From Anaerolineales bacterium (GTDB taxonomy: Bacteria > Chloroflexota > Anaerolineae > Anaerolineales > E44-bin32): a DNA stretch of 5,191 nt. Under the pieces are notes generated by a model. The model did not search any database. It saw only the letters and a program-made list of their open reading frames with translations, and was not told the origin of the DNA. Positions 1 through 5,191 of this stretch are shown here, piece by piece. The position numbers and the translations under genes were made by a program. The stretch's first letter is position 1. Each line of letters opens with the position of its first letter. Location: positions 1 to 5,191 of the forward strand of contig DAOUTT010000183.1 in NCBI GenBank assembly GCA_030668545.1. The letters run 5' to 3'.

Positions 1-12
1 AATATTTCACCA

Positions 13-1785
13 TTAATCCTCGTCAATAACCCTCAAATGAAGCTCCTTCAATTGATTGGGCTCAGCCGGTGAGGGAGCATCTGCCATGACATCGCGCGCT
101 GCTTGATTCTTCGGGAAAGCGATAACCTCACGGATATGATCCTCTCCGGCAAAGACGCGAACGAGCCGGTCGATCCCCGGCGCGATGCCGCCATGGGGTG
201 GAGTCCCGAACTCAAAAGCCTCAAGCATATGGCCGAATCGCTCCTGAGCGACATCGGGCTCAAGACCGATTAAAGCGAATACCTTCTCCTGCAGTTTTCG
301 ATCGTGGATACGGATGCTCCCGCCACCAACCTCCAACCCGTTGAGCACCATGTCGTATTGTTGGCCGCGTGCTTTGCCGGGATCAGTGTCAAGCCACGAA
401 AGGTCCTCTGGCATCGGTGCAGTGAAGAGATGGTGACTCGGATCCCAACGCTTCTCATCCTCATTCCACCCCACAAAGGGAAAATCAATCACCCATGCAA
501 AAGCAAGAATCTTCGGATCCAGCAAGCCCAGACGCTCGCCGAGGTGGACGCGTAAGCGCCCTAAGGATTCGAAGACAACCGCCGGTTTATCGGCTACAAA
601 TAGGAGTAGATCGCCGGGTTCGGCTTCCAGCCTGTGCAGCAAATCTTTAATCCGATCCTCCGCGAGAAACTTGGCAAAGGAAGACCGATGCTCTCCTTTC
701 TCATCAAGCGCCAGGTACGCTAACCCCTTGGCTCCAAATTGTGCGACGAAAGCTGTCAGTTCCTCGATTTCTTTCCGGCTGAAGCTCCCAGATCCCTTTA
801 CATTTAAACCTCGGACTTCTCCGCCCTTCTCGACTACCTTTTCAAACACCTGGAAACCCGACTCCACCGCTAAATCCGTCACGTCTTTCAACTCCAGCCC
901 AAAACGGATATCCGGCGCATCTCGCCCAAAGCGCTCCAGCGCCTCGCTATAAGTGAGCCGAGGCCAGGGTTTGTGCATCAACTTTCGCTCGGGAAGCAGC
1001 TTCTCCACCATCGTGGTGAATAGCTCCTCCGAAAGCGCCATCACGTCCTCTCGATCGACGAAGGACATCTCGAGATCCAACTGGGTGAACTCCGGTTGGC
1101 GATCTCCTCGCTGATCTTCATCACGGAAACAGCGGGCGATCTGGAAATAGCGCTCAACTCCTGCAACCATCAGCAGCTGTTTGAGCTGTTGAGGTGATTG
1201 CGGCAAGGCGAAGAACTCCCCCGGGTGAACACGGGAGGGGACCAGGTAATCCCGTGCGCCTTCGGGTGTAGTCTTGAAAAGAATCGGGGTCTCCACTTCC
1301 CAGAAGTCACGTTCGCTGAGGAAATCACGAATGTACTTAATCACCTTATGGCGAAGTTCCAGGTTGCCCTTCATACGCTCGCGCCTGAGGTCTAGATATC
1401 GATACTTCAGGCGGACCATTTCGTCGACTTCCGTCTCTTCATTGATCGCAAACGGAGGCGTTTTCGCAGGGTTTAATACGACAATCTTCTGGGTTTCCAC
1501 CTCAATCTCACCGGAAGGCAGATCTGGGTTCACCATCCCCTCTGGTCGACTTCGAACAACCCCCTCGATCTGCAGCACCCATTCATTACGAATCTCAACC
1601 GCAGTTTCATGCGCCTCAGGAGAGTTCTCTGGATTAGCGACGATCTGTGCAATTCCCGAGCGATCGCGCAGGTCGATGAAAGTCACCCCACCGTGATCCC
1701 GACGTCGGTTCACCCACCCGGCAAGTGTCACCTGTTCGCCAATATGATCTGATCTTAGCTCGCCACAATCATGAGTCTTAAGCAT
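13..1785 (-). CDS. aspS: Aspartyl-tRNA synthetase, predicted non-discriminating (Asp/Asn) type
   Basis: This cytoplasmic class II synthetase activates aspartate with ATP and loads it on tRNA(Asp), and probably also on tRNA(Asn). The 590-residue length is normal for bacterial AspRS. The N-terminal OB-fold anticodon domain (about 1-105) contains RRRDHGG at 27-33. Motif 1 lies near 158-167, ending at the conserved Pro167. The aspartate-binding SPQQLKQ is at 197-203. Motif 2 begins FRDEDQRGDRQPEF at 220-233. The bacterial GAD insertion spans about 290-420, and motif 3 is GIAPGIDRL at 533-541. His31 and Gly83 match residues reported to mark non-discriminating bacterial AspRS, where discriminating enzymes such as that of E. 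coli have Leu and Lys. That specificity is an inference. The ATG start gives the usual family N-terminus (MLKTHDCGELR) and has a Shine-Dalgarno site 4 nt upstream. The gene appears to be controlled by the attenuator just upstream. It is intact, ending in TAA. Confidence 0.97.
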   Translation of the reverse strand: MLKTHDCGELRSDHIGEQVTLAGWVNRRRDHGGVTFIDLRDRSGIAQIVANPENSPEAHETAVEIRNEWVLQIEGVVRSRPEGMVNPDLPSGEIEVETQKIVVLNPAKTPPFAINEETEVDEMVRLKYRYLDLRRERMKGNLELRHKVIKYIRDFLSERDFWEVETPILFKTTPEGARDYLVPSRVHPGEFFALPQSPQQLKQLLMVAGVERYFQIARCFRDEDQRGDRQPEFTQLDLEMSFVDREDVMALSEELFTTMVEKLLPERKLMHKPWPRLTYSEALERFGRDAPDIRFGLELKDVTDLAVESGFQVFEKVVEKGGEVRGLNVKGSGSFSRKEIEELTAFVAQFGAKGLAYLALDEKGEHRSSFAKFLAEDRIKDLLHRLEAEPGDLLLFVADKPAVVFESLGRLRVHLGERLGLLDPKILAFAWVIDFPFVGWNEDEKRWDPSHHLFTAPMPEDLSWLDTDPGKARGQQYDMVLNGLEVGGGSIRIHDRKLQEKVFALIGLEPDVAQERFGHMLEAFEFGTPPHGGIAPGIDRLVRVFAGEDHIREVIAFPKNQAARDVMADAPSPAEPNQLKELHLRVIDED

Positions 1786-1789
1786 CGTG

Positions 1790-1796
1790 CCTCCCT
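1790..1796 (-). promoter_or_regulatory. Ribosome binding site of aspS
   Basis: The minus strand reads AGGGAGG followed by CACG and the aspS ATG. This is a strong Shine-Dalgarno match with a slightly short 4-nt spacer. It begins only 4 nt after the U-tract of the upstream terminator hairpin. There is no space for a promoter between terminator and gene, so aspS mRNA must come from transcripts that have read through the hairpin. Confidence 0.85.
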
Positions 1797-1800
1797 ACGG

Positions 1801-1840
1801 AAAAAAATACACCGCCCGGTCTCAGTGACATCGGGCGGCG
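1801..1840 (-). terminator. Intrinsic terminator in the aspS leader (attenuator hairpin, arms 3:4)
   Basis: The minus strand can form a perfect 7-bp GC stem, CCGCCCG (1838-1832) with CGGGCGG (1818-1812), around a 13-nt loop. It can be extended by G1839·U1811 and C1840-G1810. A run of seven U residues (1807-1801) follows after a U-A step. This is a strong Rho-independent terminator. It lies between the aspS promoter and the aspS ribosome binding site rather than after a gene. It would therefore stop aspS transcripts after about 150 nt unless an alternative fold forms. It could also end read-through from the upstream molybdenum-hydroxylase operon, for which I see no other terminator. Confidence 0.88.
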
Positions 1841-1893
1841 GCAGGTTCATTCTACAATCCGTTCACTTCATCCATGAACCCCACGCCCGATGT
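1828..1893 (-). promoter_or_regulatory. Predicted antiterminator of the aspS leader (arms 2:3)
   Basis: ACAUCGGGCG (1893-1884), inside the leader ORF, is perfectly complementary over 10 bp to CGCCCGAUGU (1837-1828). The latter contains six of the seven bases of the terminator's 5' arm. A second 7-bp block pairs GGUUCAU (1880-1874) with AUGAACC (1850-1844). Between the blocks, U1883-G1882-G1881 can pair with G1839, C1840 and C1841, leaving small bulges. The total is about 20 bp closing a 23-nt loop that includes the leader stop codon. This fold and the terminator are mutually exclusive. The complementarity is seen directly; its regulatory role is inferred. Confidence 0.75.
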
Positions 1894-1949
1894 TGATTCG
1901 GATCGGGGTTGTTGTTCAGAACCAGTAAGCGCGAACCTTGGACCACCAT
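1863..1949 (-). CDS. aspS leader peptide, 28 codons, Asn/Asp-rich
   Basis: This short ORF runs from ATG (1949-1947) to TGA (1865-1863), lies between the aspS promoter and the attenuator terminator, and encodes 28 residues. Codons 12-18 read AAC AAC AAC CCC GAT CCG AAT, that is Asn-Asn-Asn-Pro-Asp-Pro-Asn, so five of seven are Asn or Asp. No Shine-Dalgarno site is possible if transcription starts where the promoter predicts. The ATG falls at that very position, 6 nt after the -10 box, so translation would be leaderless. The peptide has no recognisable domain, signal or membrane segment. Its likely purpose is the act of being translated: pausing at Asn/Asp codons would choose between the antiterminator and terminator folds. 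It could instead be a chance ORF, but the position of its control codons relative to the RNA arms argues against this. Confidence 0.7.
   Translation of the reverse strand: MVVQGSRLLVLNNNPDPNQHRAWGSWMK
1886..1907 (-). promoter_or_regulatory. Predicted anti-antiterminator hairpin (arms 1:2)
   Basis: CCCGAU (1907-1902, leader codons Pro15-Asp16) is complementary to AUCGGG (1891-1886, in codons His20-Ala22), with a 10-nt loop. This pairing uses the same bases that form the core of the antiterminator and would free the terminator to fold. A competing 6-bp pairing, AACCCC (1910-1905) with GGGGUU (1882-1877), has the same consequence. A ribosome paused on the Asn codons at 1916-1908, or on Asp16, would cover arm 1 and release arm 2. 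Confidence 0.6.
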
Positions 1950-1955
1950 GCGACG

Positions 1956-1985
1956 ATTATAGCATCCTTGTAAATAACCGGGCAA
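1956..1985 (-). promoter_or_regulatory. Extended -10 promoter of the aspS leader transcript
   Basis: The minus strand shows a consensus -10 box TATAAT (1961-1956) preceded by TGC, which gives the extended -10 form TGnTATAAT. The -35 box is TTGCCC (1985-1980), four of six matches to TTGACA, with an 18-nt spacer. Counting 6 nt beyond the -10 box puts the start of transcription at about A1949, the first base of the leader ORF. The promoter lies 43 nt after the stop codon of the upstream gene, so aspS has its own promoter although it follows the molybdenum operon in the same direction. Confidence 0.8.
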
Positions 1986-2028
1986 CGCAGCTTGCGGTCC
2001 TCCCATCAGGGTCACCTTAGCTCCACGG

Positions 2029-3363
2029 TTACACCCCTCTGATCGTGTCAAGATCGTCAGGGGTATCGATATCAAGCATCGCCGACCGTCCCCAGGGAAC
2101 AGCTTCAACAGAATATGTCTTGAATAACGCTCGTCCCCCTTGATCGCCGCGAATCTGGCGCAGCGCTTCGAATGTCGTGCTATCGAAAAGAACAGGATTC
2201 CCCCAACGTTCACCGGTCCAAGGCGCGACAATCGGCTCCAAGGACTTGCGGTGGGTTTCCACCAGAGTGCTAACAAGATCAGCGTCAACAAGAGGCATAT
2301 CCGCCAGGAGGAAAACTGCGCCATCAACAATGGGCGCCAGCATCTTAAGACCTGCGCGCACGGAGCTGCTTTGTCCCTCAGCCCAGTCGGGGTTATTGGC
2401 GATTTGAACCGCAAGCTGGCCTAACGCCTCTCTTACAGCCGGTCCATCTGCGCCGAGCACAACAACAATCGGGTCGAGTCCCGCATCTTTCGCCGCTCGG
2501 ACTGCCCTTCGGATTAGAACTTCACCATCCATATTCTCCAACAGTTTCGGTCGGCCAAATCGACGCGATCCACCTCCCGCTAATATTATCCCGGCAATCC
2601 GCCCATGAACTTCCACAACCGGGTCCGCCTGCTGTACCTGCGCCAAAATGACCGCCTCGATGCGATCGGTCTTCAGGGTCAATTTGGCAATTTCACGCCC
2701 ACGCTCCACCGCTTTTTGCGTCTCAGCCTTATTCAAAATCGCCCGAACCTGCGCCCTCTCCGGCACTGTTTTTAATGCTCCATTCCCGTGCGTCAGTAAC
2801 CTAGCCGCATCCGTTGGCTGTAGGATATGGTCTTTCTGAATCCTTAATACTTTTTTGACCAGTTCCGGTCGATATATCAAATCACCTTCCAGCTCTGTTC
2901 CAATAGAATCAAGACCCATCACCGGTACGACGAGATCGACAAACGGAGGTATGACTGGTTCATGCTCCGCAGGCGCTTTCAATGAGCGGCCCCTGGCGCC
3001 ATCCGCTTCAATCAAGACAACGGCGCCCGAAGAAGCTGCCAAAGGCAATAGAACCGCAAGCAAATCCTTTGGAGGCGCGGTCCACTTCGGCTCTTCCGGC
3101 CATCTTTCACCGGTTACGAGCACGGAGCTCTGCTCTTGAAGAAGCGCAGGGAAGAGACTCACATCCTCCTTTGAGCGAAGGATGATATGGTGAGCAGCGA
3201 GATCCGTTTGATCCAGCGCTAATTTTGTGGTTGTCGTGATGAGAACAGGGGTCTTAGGAGTTAGTTCTTCGATCAGCCGGCGGATGCTCGAAGATTTTCC
3301 ACCCGCGCCAACGAAAGCCACGATCTGCCCCGGGGAAATGCGCAGGGCTTTCGTTAATTCCAT
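2029..3363 (-). CDS. yqeC: YqeC-family hydroxylase accessory protein fused to a MocA/MobA-like molybdopterin nucleotidyltransferase
   Basis: This 444-residue protein has two domains. Residues 1-250 are YqeC-like, with a P-loop-type GAGGKSS (19-25), TTTTK (43-47), EADGARGRSLKAP (119-131) and ILNK (209-212). YqeC is an accessory protein of selenium-dependent molybdenum hydroxylases whose chemistry is unsettled. Residues 256-444 (about 2598-2032) are a MobA-like NTP transferase with the nucleotide-binding signature LAGGGSRRFGRPK (261-273), NNPDWAEGQSSSVRAG (323-338), metal-site ADMPLVD (354-360), GNP (388-390), GDQGGRALF (406-414) and DIDTPDDL (431-438). MocA attaches CMP to molybdopterin to give the cytosine dinucleotide used by xanthine dehydrogenase-family enzymes. 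The order of domains suggests a natural fusion of neighbouring operon genes. The frame is continuous, so I see no sign of an assembly join. The ATG follows the yqeB stop by 1 nt (TGATATG) without a clear Shine-Dalgarno site, suggesting translational coupling. Confidence 0.9.
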   Translation of the reverse strand: MELTKALRISPGQIVAFVGAGGKSSSIRRLIEELTPKTPVLITTTTKLALDQTDLAAHHIILRSKEDVSLFPALLQEQSSVLVTGERWPEEPKWTAPPKDLLAVLLPLAASSGAVVLIEADGARGRSLKAPAEHEPVIPPFVDLVVPVMGLDSIGTELEGDLIYRPELVKKVLRIQKDHILQPTDAARLLTHGNGALKTVPERAQVRAILNKAETQKAVERGREIAKLTLKTDRIEAVILAQVQQADPVVEVHGRIAGIILAGGGSRRFGRPKLLENMDGEVLIRRAVRAAKDAGLDPIVVVLGADGPAVREALGQLAVQIANNPDWAEGQSSSVRAGLKMLAPIVDGAVFLLADMPLVDADLVSTLVETHRKSLEPIVAPWTGERWGNPVLFDSTTFEALRQIRGDQGGRALFKTYSVEAVPWGRSAMLDIDTPDDLDTIRGV

Positions 3364-3364
3364 A

Positions 3365-4183
3365 TCAGCCGCTCAGCAATCTTCGTAAATGGGGTTGGGA
3401 GAGCAGCGCTTCTAGCACTCCGCCGCCGACGGCGAGTGATTTATCTGAAATCGAGAAGCAATAGGATGGTTCACCGCGTGGATCCAGGTCGCCAATTTTC
3501 GCCGCTGCTTCGATGCTCACGCCGTCATGCACCAGCCCTCGCAGCGCTCCATCGAAGGGCGCTTCAATCGGTACACCACCGACACGGACAATCTCATCTC
3601 CAGCCTTGATCATGGAACCGATTTCCTTACCGCCATCCAGAAGCCCGCTGACGGGCGCCCGCAGCACCCGGTCGACATTGAACCCTGCCACCGTTTCCGG
3701 GACTTTCGTATCCAGCTCAGCGCCTCCCTGCCATATAACACGTCCCATATTGTGTCCCCGGTTGGTTTCAATCACTACATGACAGTTAACACCGGCTGTG
3801 AATCCCGGTCCAAGTCCGATCGTGAATAAGGATGAATCTAGAGTCGTCTCCGGTGGAGTTTTACGCATGCGTCCGTCGACCAGAGCTGATGCGTTAATCT
3901 GCGTGCTCAAGTTCGCAGCAGGATCGACAAGTACCGGAACGACATGCTCAGTGCGAAGCTGGGTGATCTGCTCGGAATCATGAACGAAGATGCCCCTAAC
4001 GCCTCCCACCTCGATCTCTCCCGAATAAATAGCTTCGGCAAAGGCGACGCGCCGCCGGACAGCCAGGGGTTGCTGGATCTCGAGTACGACAATGTCGAAG
4101 CCACAGCGATGCAGGCGGACTGCCACCCCTGTCGCCAGGTCACCCCCACCCCGAATAATGATGAGTGGTCTTTCAATTTCCAC
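3365..4183 (-). CDS. yqeB: YqeB-family (EF2563-type) molybdenum hydroxylase accessory protein
   Basis: This 272-residue protein belongs to the YqeB family, whose members travel with selenium-dependent molybdenum hydroxylases. They are presumed to help mature the cofactor; no precise reaction is established. The glycine-rich RGGGDLATG (11-19) near the start resembles a Rossmann-type nucleotide-binding turn. VDGRMRK follows at 102-108, and the central IGLGPGFTAG begins at 122 and continues through NCHVVIETNRGHNMG (133-147). Residues about 173-228 resemble a small lipoyl/biotin-carrier-like barrel but lack an obvious modified lysine. The C-terminal GDLDPRG and ISDKSLAVGGGVLEALL are typical of the family. 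The start is GTG, 2 nt after the preceding stop codon. An AGGA lies 14 nt upstream, too far for a good Shine-Dalgarno site, so coupling to the upstream gene is likely. No selenocysteine codon or in-frame stop is seen. Confidence 0.9.
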   Translation of the reverse strand: MEIERPLIIIRGGGDLATGVAVRLHRCGFDIVVLEIQQPLAVRRRVAFAEAIYSGEIEVGGVRGIFVHDSEQITQLRTEHVVPVLVDPAANLSTQINASALVDGRMRKTPPETTLDSSLFTIGLGPGFTAGVNCHVVIETNRGHNMGRVIWQGGAELDTKVPETVAGFNVDRVLRAPVSGLLDGGKEIGSMIKAGDEIVRVGGVPIEAPFDGALRGLVHDGVSIEAAAKIGDLDPRGEPSYCFSISDKSLAVGGGVLEALLSQPHLRRLLSG

Positions 4184-4185
4184 GC

Positions 4186-5191
4186 TTATTGGATCTTTCC
4201 TATGCCGCGCAGGACTCGCTCAGGCGTTAGCGGAAACGAATCAAACCATGTGCCGAGCGCATCATGAACCGCGGCGATGACGGCTGGCGCCAATGGGATA
4301 TAGGGCATCTCAGCCATCCCTCGCGCCCCCCAGGGTCCAATAGGGTCGGGATACTCAAGGATCAGCGATTCGACTTTGTCTGGGATGTCCAACACAGTGG
4401 GAATGAGATAGGTCGAGAGCTGACCGGTCTGGACGTAGCCCCCCTCCTGTTGAAAATCCTCCAGAATTGCGTAGCCAAGCGCTTGGACGACGGCACCCTC
4501 AATCTGTCCTTCAACCAACTGCGGGTTGATCGCCTGCCCTACATCATTGGCAGAGATAACATTCAGGACGCGTATTGCGCCGGTCTCCGTGTCCACTGCA
4601 ACCGAGACAACCTGGGCGACATAACCATACGAGAAATTAGGCTCTGACTTGCCCGTTTTCGGATCAAGGGGTGTCGTCGCTGGTGGACGGTACTGATAAA
4701 AAGCGAGAGCTGGTCGTTCCCCATCTTTCCACTTTTCCAGCGCTTCTTCAGCCGCACCCCGGATCGCGTTTCCGCTCATGAAAGTCAACCGCGAGGCTGA
4801 TGCGGATCCCGAATCCGCGGTTTGCGCCGTATCAGAGACGATCAAGTGGACTTTCTCAATCGGGACTCCGACCGCATCAGCGGTCATCTGCGTCATCGCC
4901 GTATGTGTCCCTTGCCCGACTTCCGCCCCTGCGTGATGCAGAACGACTTTCTCAATCTCTGACACACCGTGCAATTCGATCTCTGCCGAGCACTGCTCCG
5001 GCGCGCCGAACGAGAAGCCAACATTCTTGAAGCCGCAGGCGAAGCCCACACCGTGCCGGATGTGCTCTTCCTGTGTGTCATCAGGGGCTTTTTTTAACTC
5101 AGGTCTGCTCCAACCACGGTCTGTATGCTTCCACCCGGCTCTTTCTGCAGCCTTTTCGACGACCTTATCGATGCTTACGCCCTTCGGTAGA
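4186..5191 (-). CDS. Xanthine dehydrogenase-family molybdopterin-binding subunit, C-terminal part (5' end outside window)
   Basis: The frame is open from the window edge to the TAA at 4188-4186, giving 334 visible residues of a protein that normally has 700-800. An internal GTG at 5049 is not the real start: the 47 codons before it are in frame and carry family-like sequence. Visible residues include the cofactor-binding stretch FSFGAPE (about 59-65), EVGQGTH (90-96) with the Moco-contacting Gln, SASASRLTF (129-137) and NDVGQAINPQLVEGQIEG (215-232). GARGMAEMP (288-296) follows, with Glu294 in the position of the catalytic glutamate that acts as general base. The enzyme hydroxylates a purine, N-heterocycle or aldehyde using water; the substrate cannot be told from this half. 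Iron-sulfur and FAD subunits are expected beyond the window. Directly downstream are yqeB and yqeC-mocA, so this is a candidate selenium-dependent hydroxylase. Confidence 0.93.
   Translation of the reverse strand, partial: LPKGVSIDKVVEKAAERAGWKHTDRGWSRPELKKAPDDTQEEHIRHGVGFACGFKNVGFSFGAPEQCSAEIELHGVSEIEKVVLHHAGAEVGQGTHTAMTQMTADAVGVPIEKVHLIVSDTAQTADSGSASASRLTFMSGNAIRGAAEEALEKWKDGERPALAFYQYRPPATTPLDPKTGKSEPNFSYGYVAQVVSVAVDTETGAIRVLNVISANDVGQAINPQLVEGQIEGAVVQALGYAILEDFQQEGGYVQTGQLSTYLIPTVLDIPDKVESLILEYPDPIGPWGARGMAEMPYIPLAPAVIAAVHDALGTWFDSFPLTPERVLRGIGKIQ

Noticed and set aside
1849..1854. A possible second -10 box, TAGAAT, on the minus strand inside the leader.
   Set aside because: At 17-nt spacing the -35 position reads TCATGG, with almost no match to TTGACA. 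Transcription from it would start in the terminator stem and would still have to pass the terminator.
1872..1883. Two Trp codons (23 and 26) in the leader ORF, suggesting a tryptophan attenuator.
   Set aside because: They lie in the 3' half of arm 2. A ribosome paused there would block the antiterminator, giving the opposite of the expected response. The downstream gene also has no tie to tryptophan.
1994..2004. Minus-strand GGGAGGACCGC resembles the T-box antiterminator core (GGGUGGNACCGCG), next to a synthetase gene.
   Set aside because: It is one base short, lies upstream of the -35 box of the aspS promoter, and is not followed by a terminator. Only 25 nt separate it from the previous stop codon, so a T-box stem I with specifier loop cannot fit.
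1986..2028. A small hairpin (GGT, CCC / GGG, ACC with a TGAT loop) after the yqeC-mocA stop codon as an operon terminator.
   Set aside because: The stem is only 3+3 bp with an internal loop, and no U-tract follows.
1863..2414. A 183-codon minus-strand frame overlapping the end of the yqeC-mocA gene.
   Set aside because: Most of it is an out-of-frame shadow of the clearly conserved MocA-like domain. Only its last 28 codons, after the promoter, are proposed to be translated as the leader peptide.
4186..5049. Reading the molybdenum subunit as a complete 287-residue protein starting at GTG 5049.
   Set aside because: The frame stays open through the window edge with family-like sequence, and the family is more than twice as long, so the gene is truncated only by the window.

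Overview
The window carries four genes and one small leader ORF, all on the minus strand, so transcription runs from high to low coordinates. The proteins look bacterial. The aspartyl-tRNA synthetase is of the long bacterial type with a GAD insertion. Its wording, and that of the molybdenum hydroxylase subunit, reminds me of Chloroflexota (Anaerolineae-like) proteins. That assignment is from memory of family style and is only moderately secure.

Region 1 (5191 down to 2029) is the end of a molybdenum-hydroxylase operon. It holds the C-terminal part of a xanthine dehydrogenase-family molybdopterin-binding subunit, which runs off the window. Next come a YqeB-family protein and a YqeC::MocA-like fusion. 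The spacings are 2 nt and 1 nt, so the genes are almost certainly co-transcribed and translationally coupled. YqeB and YqeC are the accessory proteins associated with selenium-dependent molybdenum hydroxylases. The MocA-like domain should attach a nucleotide to molybdopterin. Enzyme and cofactor-maturation proteins are therefore made together.

Region 2 (2028 down to 1786) has no conventional gene but is the most interesting part. It contains an extended -10 promoter, a 28-codon leader ORF starting exactly where transcription should start, and a strong intrinsic terminator placed a few bases before the aspS ribosome binding site. The leader ORF has five Asn/Asp codons within seven (Asn-Asn-Asn-Pro-Asp-Pro-Asn). 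Immediately downstream is a segment that can pair either backwards with the Asn/Asp codon region or forwards with the 5' arm of the terminator. This is the 1:2 / 2:3 / 3:4 arrangement of ribosome-mediated attenuation.

Region 3 (1785 down to 13) is aspS. Residues His31 and Gly83 match the non-discriminating type of AspRS, which charges both tRNA(Asp) and tRNA(Asn). The leader would then sense the very two aminoacyl-tRNAs whose formation depends on this enzyme. I propose that slow decoding of Asn (and Asp) codons in the leader relieves termination and raises AspRS synthesis. This is inferred from sequence only.
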